A stretch of DNA of 20,350 nt from a virus. Shown here piece after piece: positions 14,618-20,345 of the stretch. The stretch covers positions 1 to 20,350 of IMG/VR virus record IMGVR_UViG_3300006104_000092; one strand, written 5' to 3'. How positions within the stretch are numbered: position 1 is the stretch's first letter; the number at the start of each line of letters is the position of its first letter. A model generated the notes under the pieces. That model was not told the origin of the DNA. It saw only the letters and a list, made by a program, of their open reading frames with translations, and ran no database searches. Both the position numbers and the translations under genes were made by a program.

Positions 14618-14775
14618 AGAGCCTCCTCCGCGTGAATGTTCAGAAGCGCCTCGAGTTCCTTCTCCTCCTGCAGACGGTCAAAACGAAGGGAAGCCAACCA
14701 GGCCACGCAAAGGCCCAGGGCAAAACTTACAATGCAGCAGACCAAGGCTAGACCTAAGATCAGAATATGACTCAT
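14614..14775 (-). CDS. Small single-span membrane protein, first gene of the early operon
   Basis: 53 residues from the ATG at 14775: MSHILILGLALVCCIVSFAL is a membrane span, followed by a cytoplasmic charged helix (FDRLQEEKELEALLNIHAEE). A TTG start at 14829 would add 18 residues but splits the span from the N-terminus and overlaps the inverted repeat region. No Shine-Dalgarno is seen before 14775. It is the first gene downstream of the 14824-14877 dyad. Confidence 0.5.
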   Translation of the reverse strand: MSHILILGLALVCCIVSFALGLCVAWLASLRFDRLQEEKELEALLNIHAEEAL

Positions 14776-14823
14776 TATTGATGACGGGTAATGGGGTTGG
14801 GATGAATCCCCTCTGAAAACCCC

Positions 14824-14877
14824 CGTCAACTATTCATGACATATATGCTACGGCATATATTCATGAGGCGTTGACGA
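14824..14877. promoter_or_regulatory. Long inverted repeat, candidate early-operon operator
   Basis: The left arm is CGTCAAC (14824-14830), TAT, TCATGACATATATGC (14834-14848); the centre is TACG; the right arm is GCATATATTCATGA (14853-14866), GGC, GTTGACG (14871-14877). Arms match apart from one extra base and the TAT/GGC spacers. The two outer GTTGACG words are -35-like and point away from each other. The AT-rich centre and position ahead of the early operon suggest a repressor site or divergent promoter region. Confidence 0.6.
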
Positions 14878-14940
14878 GGCCTCCTCAGCGGGAACGCCGA
14901 GAGACTCGTGCATATCCCTCTTTGAAATCAAGAGATTTTT

Positions 14941-15414
14941 TCAAAAATCTTTTTTCGGCCCGAAAATCTTGGCCCGGAAAAATTCCGAAAGACCCGCGCA
15001 CCCTTTTATTTTCTCGATCTGCAGCCATTCCTCGTGCGTCAGCGTGACCGATTTGGATTCCACGTTTCGACCCTTGCCGCTGCCTTTTTTGCGACCGGCC
15101 CCGACACGTTTTCCGCCCCTGGGCATCAACGGACGGGGATATCCCCACGGCTTGATGCCCGCCACAAAGTGACCGACCACGACCGGGGCCAAAAGCTCCC
15201 CGCCATAGAGGCGCGTGATTGTTCTGCGAAGCGGTTTTGCATGGGGGTCGATCTCGCCCGGAACGAGATTCCCTTTCAGCGTAAAGCTAGGTTTTAACGG
15301 GGACAAAACGATTTTGTCGCCTTTTCGTTCCGTGATCCGGTAAAAAATCCGATCCGAACTTTTTTGACCGACGCAGGAGCACGCGATGGCTCCGAGGGGA
15401 TATTTCGTATCCAT
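14941..15414 (-). CDS. Putative DNA-binding protein with 'RGGKRVGAGRKKG' basic linker
   Basis: 157 residues. The N-terminal two thirds are beta-type and unrecognised (about 1-90). From about residue 97 there is PRGGKRVGAGRKKGSGKGR, a basic linker typical of phage regulatory proteins. A short ribbon-helix-helix-like region follows (ESKSVTLTHEEWLQIEKIK, then LSEFFRAKIF). Starts at ATG 15414 with TTGACG next to it; no Shine-Dalgarno. It is read toward the long inverted repeat, which makes it a candidate for the protein that binds there. Function is inference. Confidence 0.6.
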   Translation of the reverse strand: MDTKYPLGAIACSCVGQKSSDRIFYRITERKGDKIVLSPLKPSFTLKGNLVPGEIDPHAKPLRRTITRLYGGELLAPVVVGHFVAGIKPWGYPRPLMPRGGKRVGAGRKKGSGKGRNVESKSVTLTHEEWLQIEKIKGCAGLSEFFRAKIFGPKKDF

Positions 15415-15516
15415 GCGTCAACGGTCGGACGACATTTGATTTCCGTCAATGAATCATTTCATACACGGATTGATTTTCCGCTTTTCATAATTTCAAAAAA
15501 GGTATTCAACCAAGGC

Positions 15517-15987
15517 ATGACACATCGCATCCTGACGGTTGTTCTGGCGTTGACGATGGTGGCCAGTTCCCAGGCAAGAATTGGCGAAAGCACGGTGAAA
15601 TGCGCCGAACGCTACGGATCACCCCTTTCCACCCAGGTCGTCCCCGGAGGATATCTCTGCGTCCACAGGAAAGGGGATTTTCAAGTCACGATCCTGTTCC
15701 AGGACGGCATCGCCACCGTTCTCACGATCCGGAAATGGAATGGCCGATTCATGCCTGAAGAAATCGAGGAAATCATCAGGGCCAACGACGGCGAACGCGC
15801 CACGGATTTCCCCAGCAAGGACCCCCATTTGCAGATGAGAAAATCCCCCGACGGGTCGATCCTTTATTCGTGGAATGCTTCCCAGGGAGACCTCGTGATC
15901 GGATTCACGTCGTTTTTGGAAAAGCTCACCGCCGCACAGAACGAGCAAGCGACCGCGGCGGCGAAAGCCAGCACGAGCGGATTTTAG
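15517..15987 (+). CDS. Secreted 'RIGE...C..RYG' moron protein
   Basis: 156 residues on the plus strand, against the run of the phage genes. A signal peptide is clear: MTHRILTVVLALTMVASSQA with cleavage near residue 20. The mature part starts RIGESTVKCAERYGSPL, a pattern I remember from small secreted proteins in Verrucomicrobiota. The start at 15517 is chosen because the signal peptide begins there; a longer frame from 15364 has none. AAAAAAGG lies 14 bases upstream. The stop overlaps the stop of the convergent metallopeptidase. Likely a host-derived cargo gene expressed independently; function unknown. Confidence 0.7.
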   Translation: MTHRILTVVLALTMVASSQARIGESTVKCAERYGSPLSTQVVPGGYLCVHRKGDFQVTILFQDGIATVLTIRKWNGRFMPEEIEEIIRANDGERATDFPSKDPHLQMRKSPDGSILYSWNASQGDLVIGFTSFLEKLTAAQNEQATAAAKASTSGF

Positions 15988-16250
15988 AGTTTCTCCAGGC
16001 AGCCCATCGCAAAAAGGCTGTTGATGATGGCAAGTTCGATGTATTCGACCGCCGTTTCGTCCAGATCGGGGCAGGCCGCGTGCGTGGCTTCGTGCACGAG
16101 GGTTTCGACGAGATCGGCCCCGGGGCGGACATAGATCGTTTTGGATTCGTAGTCGCACAGTCCTAGGGCTTCCGGAGCATTCGGGGGAGCGGCGATCAGG
16201 ATCCGCCACCAGGCGCCACGGATGCGTACACGGGCTTTTTTCTTGTTCAT
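15984..16250 (-). CDS. Small HExxH metallopeptidase-like protein
   Basis: 88 residues with HEATH at 53-57, the zinc-binding HExxH, and a possible third ligand region LDETAVEYIE (63-72). A short beta hairpin GLCDYESKTIYVRP precedes it. This arrangement resembles minimal SprT-like or ImmA/IrrE-like metallopeptidases found in phages. Possible targets include a repressor or host protein. The ATG at 16250 overlaps the previous stop by 4 bases. Confidence 0.7.
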   Translation of the reverse strand: MNKKKARVRIRGAWWRILIAAPPNAPEALGLCDYESKTIYVRPGADLVETLVHEATHAACPDLDETAVEYIELAIINSLFAMGCLEKL

Positions 16251-16504
16251 GGCCGGATCTGCCGGAAATGACGCACCGGATAGAGACGTTCGCCCGCGCG
16301 AATGACGAACTTTCGATCCTCGACAAGGCCGGAAGCCACGGCTTTCCGGAGGAAAACGCGCGTCATCGTCTCCGAGCGCCCCGTCAGCTGCGCAATGGTT
16401 TCAACGGTTTGGAATCCCTCGGGGACCTCATCGGTTTCCTTGCTCATCGTCTTGGCGATGATCGAGGCCCAATCATTTGCCGTGCTGGCGGGTTTCTTGG
16501 CCAT
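16247..16504 (-). CDS. Small winged-helix / HTH protein
   Basis: 85 residues from the ATG at 16504, two bases after the metallophosphoesterase stop. The middle is a MarR-like HTH: FQTVETIAQLTGRSETMTRVF then LRKAVASGLVEDRKFVIRAG with a short wing. An alternative ATG at 16525 adds 7 residues. It is likely a DNA-binding regulator. The ATGA overlap links it to the metallopeptidase gene, a pairing that recalls regulator/ImmA-type modules. Confidence 0.65.
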   Translation of the reverse strand: MAKKPASTANDWASIIAKTMSKETDEVPEGFQTVETIAQLTGRSETMTRVFLRKAVASGLVEDRKFVIRAGERLYPVRHFRQIRP

Positions 16505-16506
16505 GA

Positions 16507-17268
16507 TCAAAAGGGAAGTCGCCATCCGTGGTCCTGTTGCGAGTTCGGACCCGTGAAAAGCCAGGTCACCGAGGAAGGATTCTTCCCTTCGCGGAATTCC
16601 CCACAGACGATGGCTTGACCCCATGCCATCGTGGCACGTCGGTTCAGCGAATAGCCCATCGACCGCATCCTGGTCAGAGTGCCGACGCAGAATCCCTGCG
16701 ACCGGGAAAACGTCCTCCCGGGAGCATAAAACGGGCGGTGCGTGTGCGCATGGATGACCGTTCCTCCGTAGGCTTCGGCATAGTCCCGCGTGGCCGCTTC
16801 GGCATACCAGGTGCCGTGCAAGAATGTGATGTCCGCGCGCTGATACACCTGATTGATGCCATCATACGGAATCAATCGGCACCCGATCTTGCGGCAGCCC
16901 TCTTCGATGTGCTCGACCGCGCGGTGAGAGGCATACGCTATCACGGCATTCGGAGATTCGCGCAGGTGCCAGAGCCGCGCCTCGTGGTTCCCGGCAAGGA
17001 ACACATCGGGCCGCAATTCTCTGAGAAATTGCAATCCCCCATCGATATCCGGGGCGACCGGCTCCGCGCTGTCGGCATCGATCCCGCGGGCTCCGCTACG
17101 GAAGGCCGCCGTATCGACCGCATCCCCGAGATGCAGCGTCAGATCGCCGGAACGGATCCATTGCTTTTTCACTTCCAGGACGATCTTTTTTGCTTCCGCA
17201 TCGATGTGCTTTCCATGGGAACACCCGACCGCCAGAAAGCGCGTCCACCTGGAGGTCACCGAAGCCAT
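16507..17268 (-). CDS. Calcineurin-like metallophosphoesterase
   Basis: 253 residues with the set of metallophosphoesterase motifs in order: GCSHG (15-19), LGDAVD (47-52), AGNHEAR (92-98), a single His in LHGTWY (His151), and HAHTHRP (173-179). The first motif normally is DxHG; here the Asp is Cys16. The second half of the last motif is AHTH instead of GHTH. The ATG at 17268 overlaps the dNMP kinase stop by one base. It probably cleaves phosphate esters in nucleotides or nucleic acids, in line with its kinase neighbour. Confidence 0.8.
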   Translation of the reverse strand: MASVTSRWTRFLAVGCSHGKHIDAEAKKIVLEVKKQWIRSGDLTLHLGDAVDTAAFRSGARGIDADSAEPVAPDIDGGLQFLRELRPDVFLAGNHEARLWHLRESPNAVIAYASHRAVEHIEEGCRKIGCRLIPYDGINQVYQRADITFLHGTWYAEAATRDYAEAYGGTVIHAHTHRPFYAPGRTFSRSQGFCVGTLTRMRSMGYSLNRRATMAWGQAIVCGEFREGKNPSSVTWLFTGPNSQQDHGWRLPF

Positions 17269-17807
17269 CACGCGATTCCCCAAACGTTCTTTTCCAGTTC
17301 GCCGATTGACCCCGTGTTGTCGATCACGACATCCACAGGGAAATCCTGCTGTTCCGAAGCATGGGACTCGACGGCCTCGACGGGGCGTTCGATGCGGACA
17401 ATCAGCGCGCCCAGGGCTTTGAGGGCTTCGGCTTCGTCGGGGAAGCGGAGGTCATCGACCACGACGTCGATGCCGGAATCCAGCAGTTGCTTGGCTTTGC
17501 GGAGGAGAATCCTGCGCCAAAAATCCTGCGCCATCCGTTCACGCCCCCATTCCGTTCCGAGGGTCTGCATGGCATAGCGAGGGGAATGCCCGGCAAGAGC
17601 GTCGTGCGGATCTTCCTTGAATTTCCCAACGATCATCTCTTTGGCCGTGAGCGGCCCGACGCCCGCCTCGGTCAGCAGGCAGAGGATCATCTTCTTGATC
17701 GGGGCCGCGTAGCTCAGCCGCGCATAGTGGTGCTTTCGGACAAGGAATTCGGCAGCGGTCGACTTGCCGCTGCCAGCAGATCCGCAGAGGGCGACGATCC
17801 GGGGCAT
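17268..17807 (-). CDS. Deoxynucleoside monophosphate kinase (T4 gp1-like)
   Basis: 179 residues. P-loop GSAGSGKST at 9-17, a characteristic LGTEWGRE block (about 83-90) and DDLRFPDEAEA (about 118-128), as in phage dNMP kinases that phosphorylate dNMPs to dNDPs to feed replication. Starts at ATG 17807 with a TTTGACA motif 13 bases upstream and no Shine-Dalgarno. Follows the endolysin gene by 37 bases. A dephospho-CoA kinase-type function is a less likely alternative. Confidence 0.8.
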   Translation of the reverse strand: MPRIVALCGSAGSGKSTAAEFLVRKHHYARLSYAAPIKKMILCLLTEAGVGPLTAKEMIVGKFKEDPHDALAGHSPRYAMQTLGTEWGRERMAQDFWRRILLRKAKQLLDSGIDVVVDDLRFPDEAEALKALGALIVRIERPVEAVESHASEQQDFPVDVVIDNTGSIGELEKNVWGIA

Positions 17808-17820
17808 GACAGGGATCGCC

Positions 17821-17827
17821 TGTCAAA
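17821..17827 (-). promoter_or_regulatory. TTTGACA start-associated motif (copy 8)
   Basis: It ends 13 bases before the kinase ATG at 17807, within the 37-base gap after the endolysin gene. Confidence 0.55.
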
Positions 17828-17844
17828 AATCGTTTGTGACCCCG

Positions 17845-18408
17845 TTACGCCAAAAGGCTTTTGGCGACCGTGAGGCGGTTTTCCCATCCGGCCAAGAATT
17901 TAGCTTGGGAAGGGTGTTCCGCCACGAGGTCTTCGTAATGACGCCGGATCTTGGCAAGGAACGCCATGCAGAGCCCTGTCGTGTCATGGACGGCAAAGGC
18001 GGCTGACCGTGTCTGGTCCCCGAGCGCGCCATCGACCGCGATCCGCGCTCCGTAGTCGTTGCAGGCCAGTTGGAGGTATCGGATCGCGGTGGCAATGCCG
18101 ACATTGACCCCCTCAAAAAACACGATTTCTTGCACGAGGACCGGAAGCCCGGTCAGTTTTTCCCAATAGTTGGAAAAATAAACCCGTGCAACGGCATGCG
18201 GATCGGGCGATTCGGTCACTTCGCCATCTTTGAGCAAGAGTCCGGCAAACGTCGGGCCCCCCGAGTCTCCGGCGACATTTTCCCATTCGATCTGCCCCGT
18301 GACATGATTCAGTTCGCATTCCCAATCGAGCACCAGCTTTAGGGCGATCCGAAATCCGGCCGGGTAACCGTTGGCTAGGGCCGCCATGAGGATTTCGCTT
18401 TTCGTCAT
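17845..18408 (-). CDS. Endolysin, GH108-type N-acetylmuramidase
   Basis: 187 residues. The N-terminal domain has the GH108 pattern: a Glu in DWECE (Glu30) as the likely catalytic acid, then GDSGGPTFAGL (47-57), close to the family's 'DPGGxTxxGI', and YFSNYW (about 80-85). The C-terminal part resembles the associated peptidoglycan-binding domain (LQLACNDYG, then VDGALGDQTRSAA). It would cut cell-wall glycan strands at lysis and needs a holin, found at 19268-20329. There is no signal peptide. Starts at ATG 18408 behind a TTTGACA motif 19 bases upstream. Confidence 0.85.
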   Translation of the reverse strand: MTKSEILMAALANGYPAGFRIALKLVLDWECELNHVTGQIEWENVAGDSGGPTFAGLLLKDGEVTESPDPHAVARVYFSNYWEKLTGLPVLVQEIVFFEGVNVGIATAIRYLQLACNDYGARIAVDGALGDQTRSAAFAVHDTTGLCMAFLAKIRRHYEDLVAEHPSQAKFLAGWENRLTVAKSLLA

Positions 18409-18427
18409 GGTTTTTTAAAAAAGCGAT

Positions 18428-18434
18428 TGTCAAA
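18428..18434 (-). promoter_or_regulatory. TTTGACA start-associated motif (copy 9)
   Basis: It is 19 bases before the endolysin ATG, separated from it by an A/T palindrome (TTTTTTAAAAAA). Confidence 0.55.
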
Positions 18435-18465
18435 AATCTTTTTTTAAAATTTAAAAGGTTTTGTG

Positions 18466-18494
18466 TTGACAATATACGCAGGCCGCGCAATGAT
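18466..18494 (+). promoter_or_regulatory. Putative promoter for the plus-strand insert
   Basis: TTGACA (18466-18471), a 17-base spacer, then AATGAT (18489-18494) as a weak -10. It points at the 18562 gene with a leader of about 60 bases. I see only this TTGACA on the plus strand. Confidence 0.45.
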
Positions 18495-18561
18495 TCACGC
18501 AGATCGGAATGAATTCTGAACTCCCGCCGGAGGGAATCCGGAACAACGAAAAAACGACAAA

Positions 18562-19080
18562 ATGAAAATTGGAAACAGAGTAAAAATGACCTCCGAAAAC
18601 TCAAATTGGGTTGTTGGAGAAAACGGAACTATTACTGAAATTCTTGAAAAAGAAGGAAAAGTTGTAATTGCGTTTGACGGACGCGAAGACGATTACACCG
18701 TTTTTGTAAGTGATTTTAAAATTGAAATTCCACTTCCTATTGGAAAGCTCGTGTTCGTCCCAGAAGAAAAAACCACTGCAACCATATTAAATCATTTTAC
18801 AAGTTCAAATGGAGGATACGGTTATGAGTTAAAGTTTTCCGACGGAGAAGAAGGAAATTATTTAGCCAACGAAATTTCAGAAATTCCTCAACTTTTAAAA
18901 AGATTTCGTTTGTATTTGAATGGAAAATATTTTCATGGAGGATACGACTCTTTGGAAGAAGCAAAAACAGAGATTCCATTTATTGTTAAAGGATTTTCAA
19001 AAGAAGATATTTTGAAAATAAGTCCTTTAAAATGGAGTATTCAAGATATTGAAGAAAACGAAACAATCATAATTTCATGA
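18562..19080 (+). CDS. AT-rich cargo gene, SH3-like protein
   Basis: 172 residues, read against its neighbours. The first 50 residues suggest a small SH3/KOW-like beta barrel (VVGENGTITEILEKEGKVVI, then FDGREDDYTVFVSDFKI). A similar stretch (GYGYELKFSDGEEGNYLANE) may be a second one at about 87-106. Codon use is heavily AT-rich, unlike the flanking lysis genes. Its ATG at 18562 follows an A-rich leader without a close Shine-Dalgarno. Function unknown; possibly a host-takeover or defence cargo gene. Confidence 0.65.
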   Translation: MKIGNRVKMTSENSNWVVGENGTITEILEKEGKVVIAFDGREDDYTVFVSDFKIEIPLPIGKLVFVPEEKTTATILNHFTSSNGGYGYELKFSDGEEGNYLANEISEIPQLLKRFRLYLNGKYFHGGYDSLEEAKTEIPFIVKGFSKEDILKISPLKWSIQDIEENETIIIS

Positions 19081-19262
19081 CAGTTTTTTCTTCAAAAGGC
19101 GGACGGCCGCCAAAATCAGGCGCAGAAATTGCAGGAAGTCACCTTCACATGAGGGTGACTCGAGATCAAAAAGCTGCTTATGTTCGCGCGGCCGTGGCAG
19201 AGAAAAAAAAACTCTCAGAATGGGTCTGCACGCACCTGGATGCTGCCGTAAATAAAAAATAA
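19077..19262 (+). CDS. Small 'KGGRPPKSG' RHH-like protein
   Basis: 61 residues, ATGA overlap with the preceding plus-strand gene. The N-terminus SSKGGRPPKSGAE is an AT-hook-like basic segment; the remainder (HLHMRVTRDQKAAYVRAAVA, then KLSEWVCTHLDAAV) looks like a ribbon-helix-helix. It is probably a DNA-binding autoregulator of this small operon. Its stop is 5 bases from the convergent holin gene's stop, in an A/T-rich stretch (19250-19270) that may act as a bidirectional end. Confidence 0.6.
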   Translation: MTVFSSKGGRPPKSGAEIAGSHLHMRVTRDQKAAYVRAAVAEKKKLSEWVCTHLDAAVNKK

Positions 19263-19267
19263 ATTTT

Positions 19268-19537
19268 TTATGCCGTGGGCGAAGAGGGCGGGGGAGGCAG
19301 ATCTTTCGATTCGATCAGTTTCTGCCCGACCTTCCCGAGGCCGAGGGCCGTCACCAGCCAGACCAAAAATTCTTTCACGTTGCCAGGGATATCGTGGGTG
19401 GTGTCCCACGCTTTGATCACGACGGCGATGCAGATGCCGAGCGACACGAGGATCGAGAGGACGAAACAGAACCGCATGGCCGAGGCCAGCCCGTTGTCTT
19501 CCGCCAACAGTTCCTTGACCCAAGCGAGGAAGTTCAC
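19268..19537 (-). CDS. Holin-like membrane protein
   Basis: 89 residues from GTG 19537, a GTGA overlap with the previous gene; a TTG start at 19567 is less likely. Two hydrophobic stretches are seen: one strong (FCFVLSILVSLGICIAVVI, about 23-41) and one weaker and amphipathic (FLVWLVTALGLGKVGQKLIE). The end is PPPPSSPTA. Size and place in the lysis cassette suit a holin that permeabilises the membrane for the endolysin. Confidence 0.6.
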   Translation of the reverse strand: MNFLAWVKELLAEDNGLASAMRFCFVLSILVSLGICIAVVIKAWDTTHDIPGNVKEFLVWLVTALGLGKVGQKLIESKDLPPPPSSPTA

Positions 19538-19989
19538 GGGATCAGGTGGGCAAGCGAGGCCACGCAAGTGCGGCCCAGGGCATAGATCCCGGAAAACGTT
19601 CCCGCATAGACCAGCACCACGCAGATCACCGACCAGGGCATCGGAAATTCCCGCAAGATCATCCCGCTGATGAGCGTACCGAGATACAAAGCTCCGAGAA
19701 TGGCGATCCCGATCAGGAAAACATCCCGCTGGGCCGCATTGTCATGGGCCTGCTTGCGGAATTGTTCGGTCAGGATGGTCTGTTCCTTGAGCGCGGTGAT
19801 CGCGCCGTTGTAGTCGCTTTGTGCCTTGACCAGATCCAGCTTTTGCTGACGGCTCAGGGCCTCAATGTGTTCGACGGTGGCGAGGATGTCGGCCTTGGTG
19901 ACCTTGGACAGATCGGCCCCCATCATGTTCACAAAACCGCAAATCATGACCATGACCGGCAGAACGTGTTTAAGAAATCGACAGATCAT
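19534..19989 (-). CDS. Membrane protein with coiled coil, lysis-associated
   Basis: 151 residues from the ATG at 19989, overlapping the lipoprotein stop by 4 bases (ATGA); a GTG at 20007 is less likely. There is an N-terminal hydrophobic or signal segment (about 8-24), a charged helical region (VTKADILATVEHIEALSRQQ, then LVKAQSDYNGAITALKEQ), and two C-terminal membrane spans (LIGIAILGALYLGTLISGMI and WSVICVVLVYAGTFSGIYAL). It could be an i-spanin-like or holin-like component. Family not recognised. Confidence 0.55.
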   Translation of the reverse strand: MICRFLKHVLPVMVMICGFVNMMGADLSKVTKADILATVEHIEALSRQQKLDLVKAQSDYNGAITALKEQTILTEQFRKQAHDNAAQRDVFLIGIAILGALYLGTLISGMILREFPMPWSVICVVLVYAGTFSGIYALGRTCVASLAHLIP

Positions 19990-20150
19990 TTTCTTGAACG
20001 CAGCCACTGTTCAACCACGACGGCCTTCGCATCGATCCGGTCGGAAATCGCGGCGGCTTGGGTCAGGGATGCGTCTTTCTGCACGATTACCGGACGGGTG
20101 GCGCAGCCGGTGACCGCCACGAGCAAAAACAAGGAAATCAGCGTTTTCAT
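19986..20150 (-). CDS. Small lipoprotein, Rz1 / o-spanin-like
   Basis: 54 residues. MKTLISLFLLVAVTGCATRP is a signal peptide with lipobox VTGC (Cys16), followed by a short soluble part (QKDASLTQAAAISDRIDAK). The ATG at 20150 overlaps the previous stop by 4 bases; a longer frame to 20195 is a shadow of that gene. In phages this would be the outer-membrane spanin component, which implies a Gram-negative-type envelope. The partner may be the 19534-19989 protein. Confidence 0.65.
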   Translation of the reverse strand: MKTLISLFLLVAVTGCATRPVIVQKDASLTQAAAISDRIDAKAVVVEQWLRSRK

Positions 20151-20329
20151 AGCCACTTGCGAATTCCGGCGAAAATCGCCAAGGCCCCGGCGCAAAGGGA
20201 CACAAGAAGTGTCAGATTTTGCAACCAGATGTGCGGATGATCGAAGAAGGACAAAACCAGCGCCACGAGGGAGACCAGTGCCGAGACGGCCGAGGCTTGC
20301 ATATCAGTCGTCGGTGCGTGGTTGGACAT
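20147..20329 (-). CDS. Two-span membrane protein, holin candidate
   Basis: 60 residues with two hydrophobic stretches (VSALVSLVALVLSFF and LTLLVSLCAGALAIFAGI) joined by DHPHIWLQN, ending in a Lys/Trp tail (RKWL). Typical size and shape for a class II holin. Starts at ATG 20329. The TTTGACA motif lies just upstream at the window edge. Confidence 0.6.
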   Translation of the reverse strand: MSNHAPTTDMQASAVSALVSLVALVLSFFDHPHIWLQNLTLLVSLCAGALAIFAGIRKWL

Positions 20330-20345
20330 TTTGCAAAGGGTTCAA

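Noticed and set aside
14824-14877. Inverted repeat as a dif/XerCD or attP site
   Set aside because: It lacks recognisable XerC/XerD halves with a 6-base centre and there is no integrase gene in the window.
14848-14913. A 21-codon minus-strand frame before the early operon (MHESLGVPAEE)
   Set aside because: Could be a leader peptide, but the AGAGGG is too close to the ATG and it runs into the inverted repeat; not enough support.
14933-14955. AGATTTTT / AAAAATCT hairpin followed by T on the plus strand
   Set aside because: It overlaps the stop of the minus-strand 14941 gene and has no upstream plus-strand gene to terminate; probably A/T-rich coding sequence.
8488-15555. GTTGACG words near the operator as a regulon signal
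   Set aside because: One copy also occurs inside the helicase gene and another in the secreted-protein gene, so the word alone is not specific.
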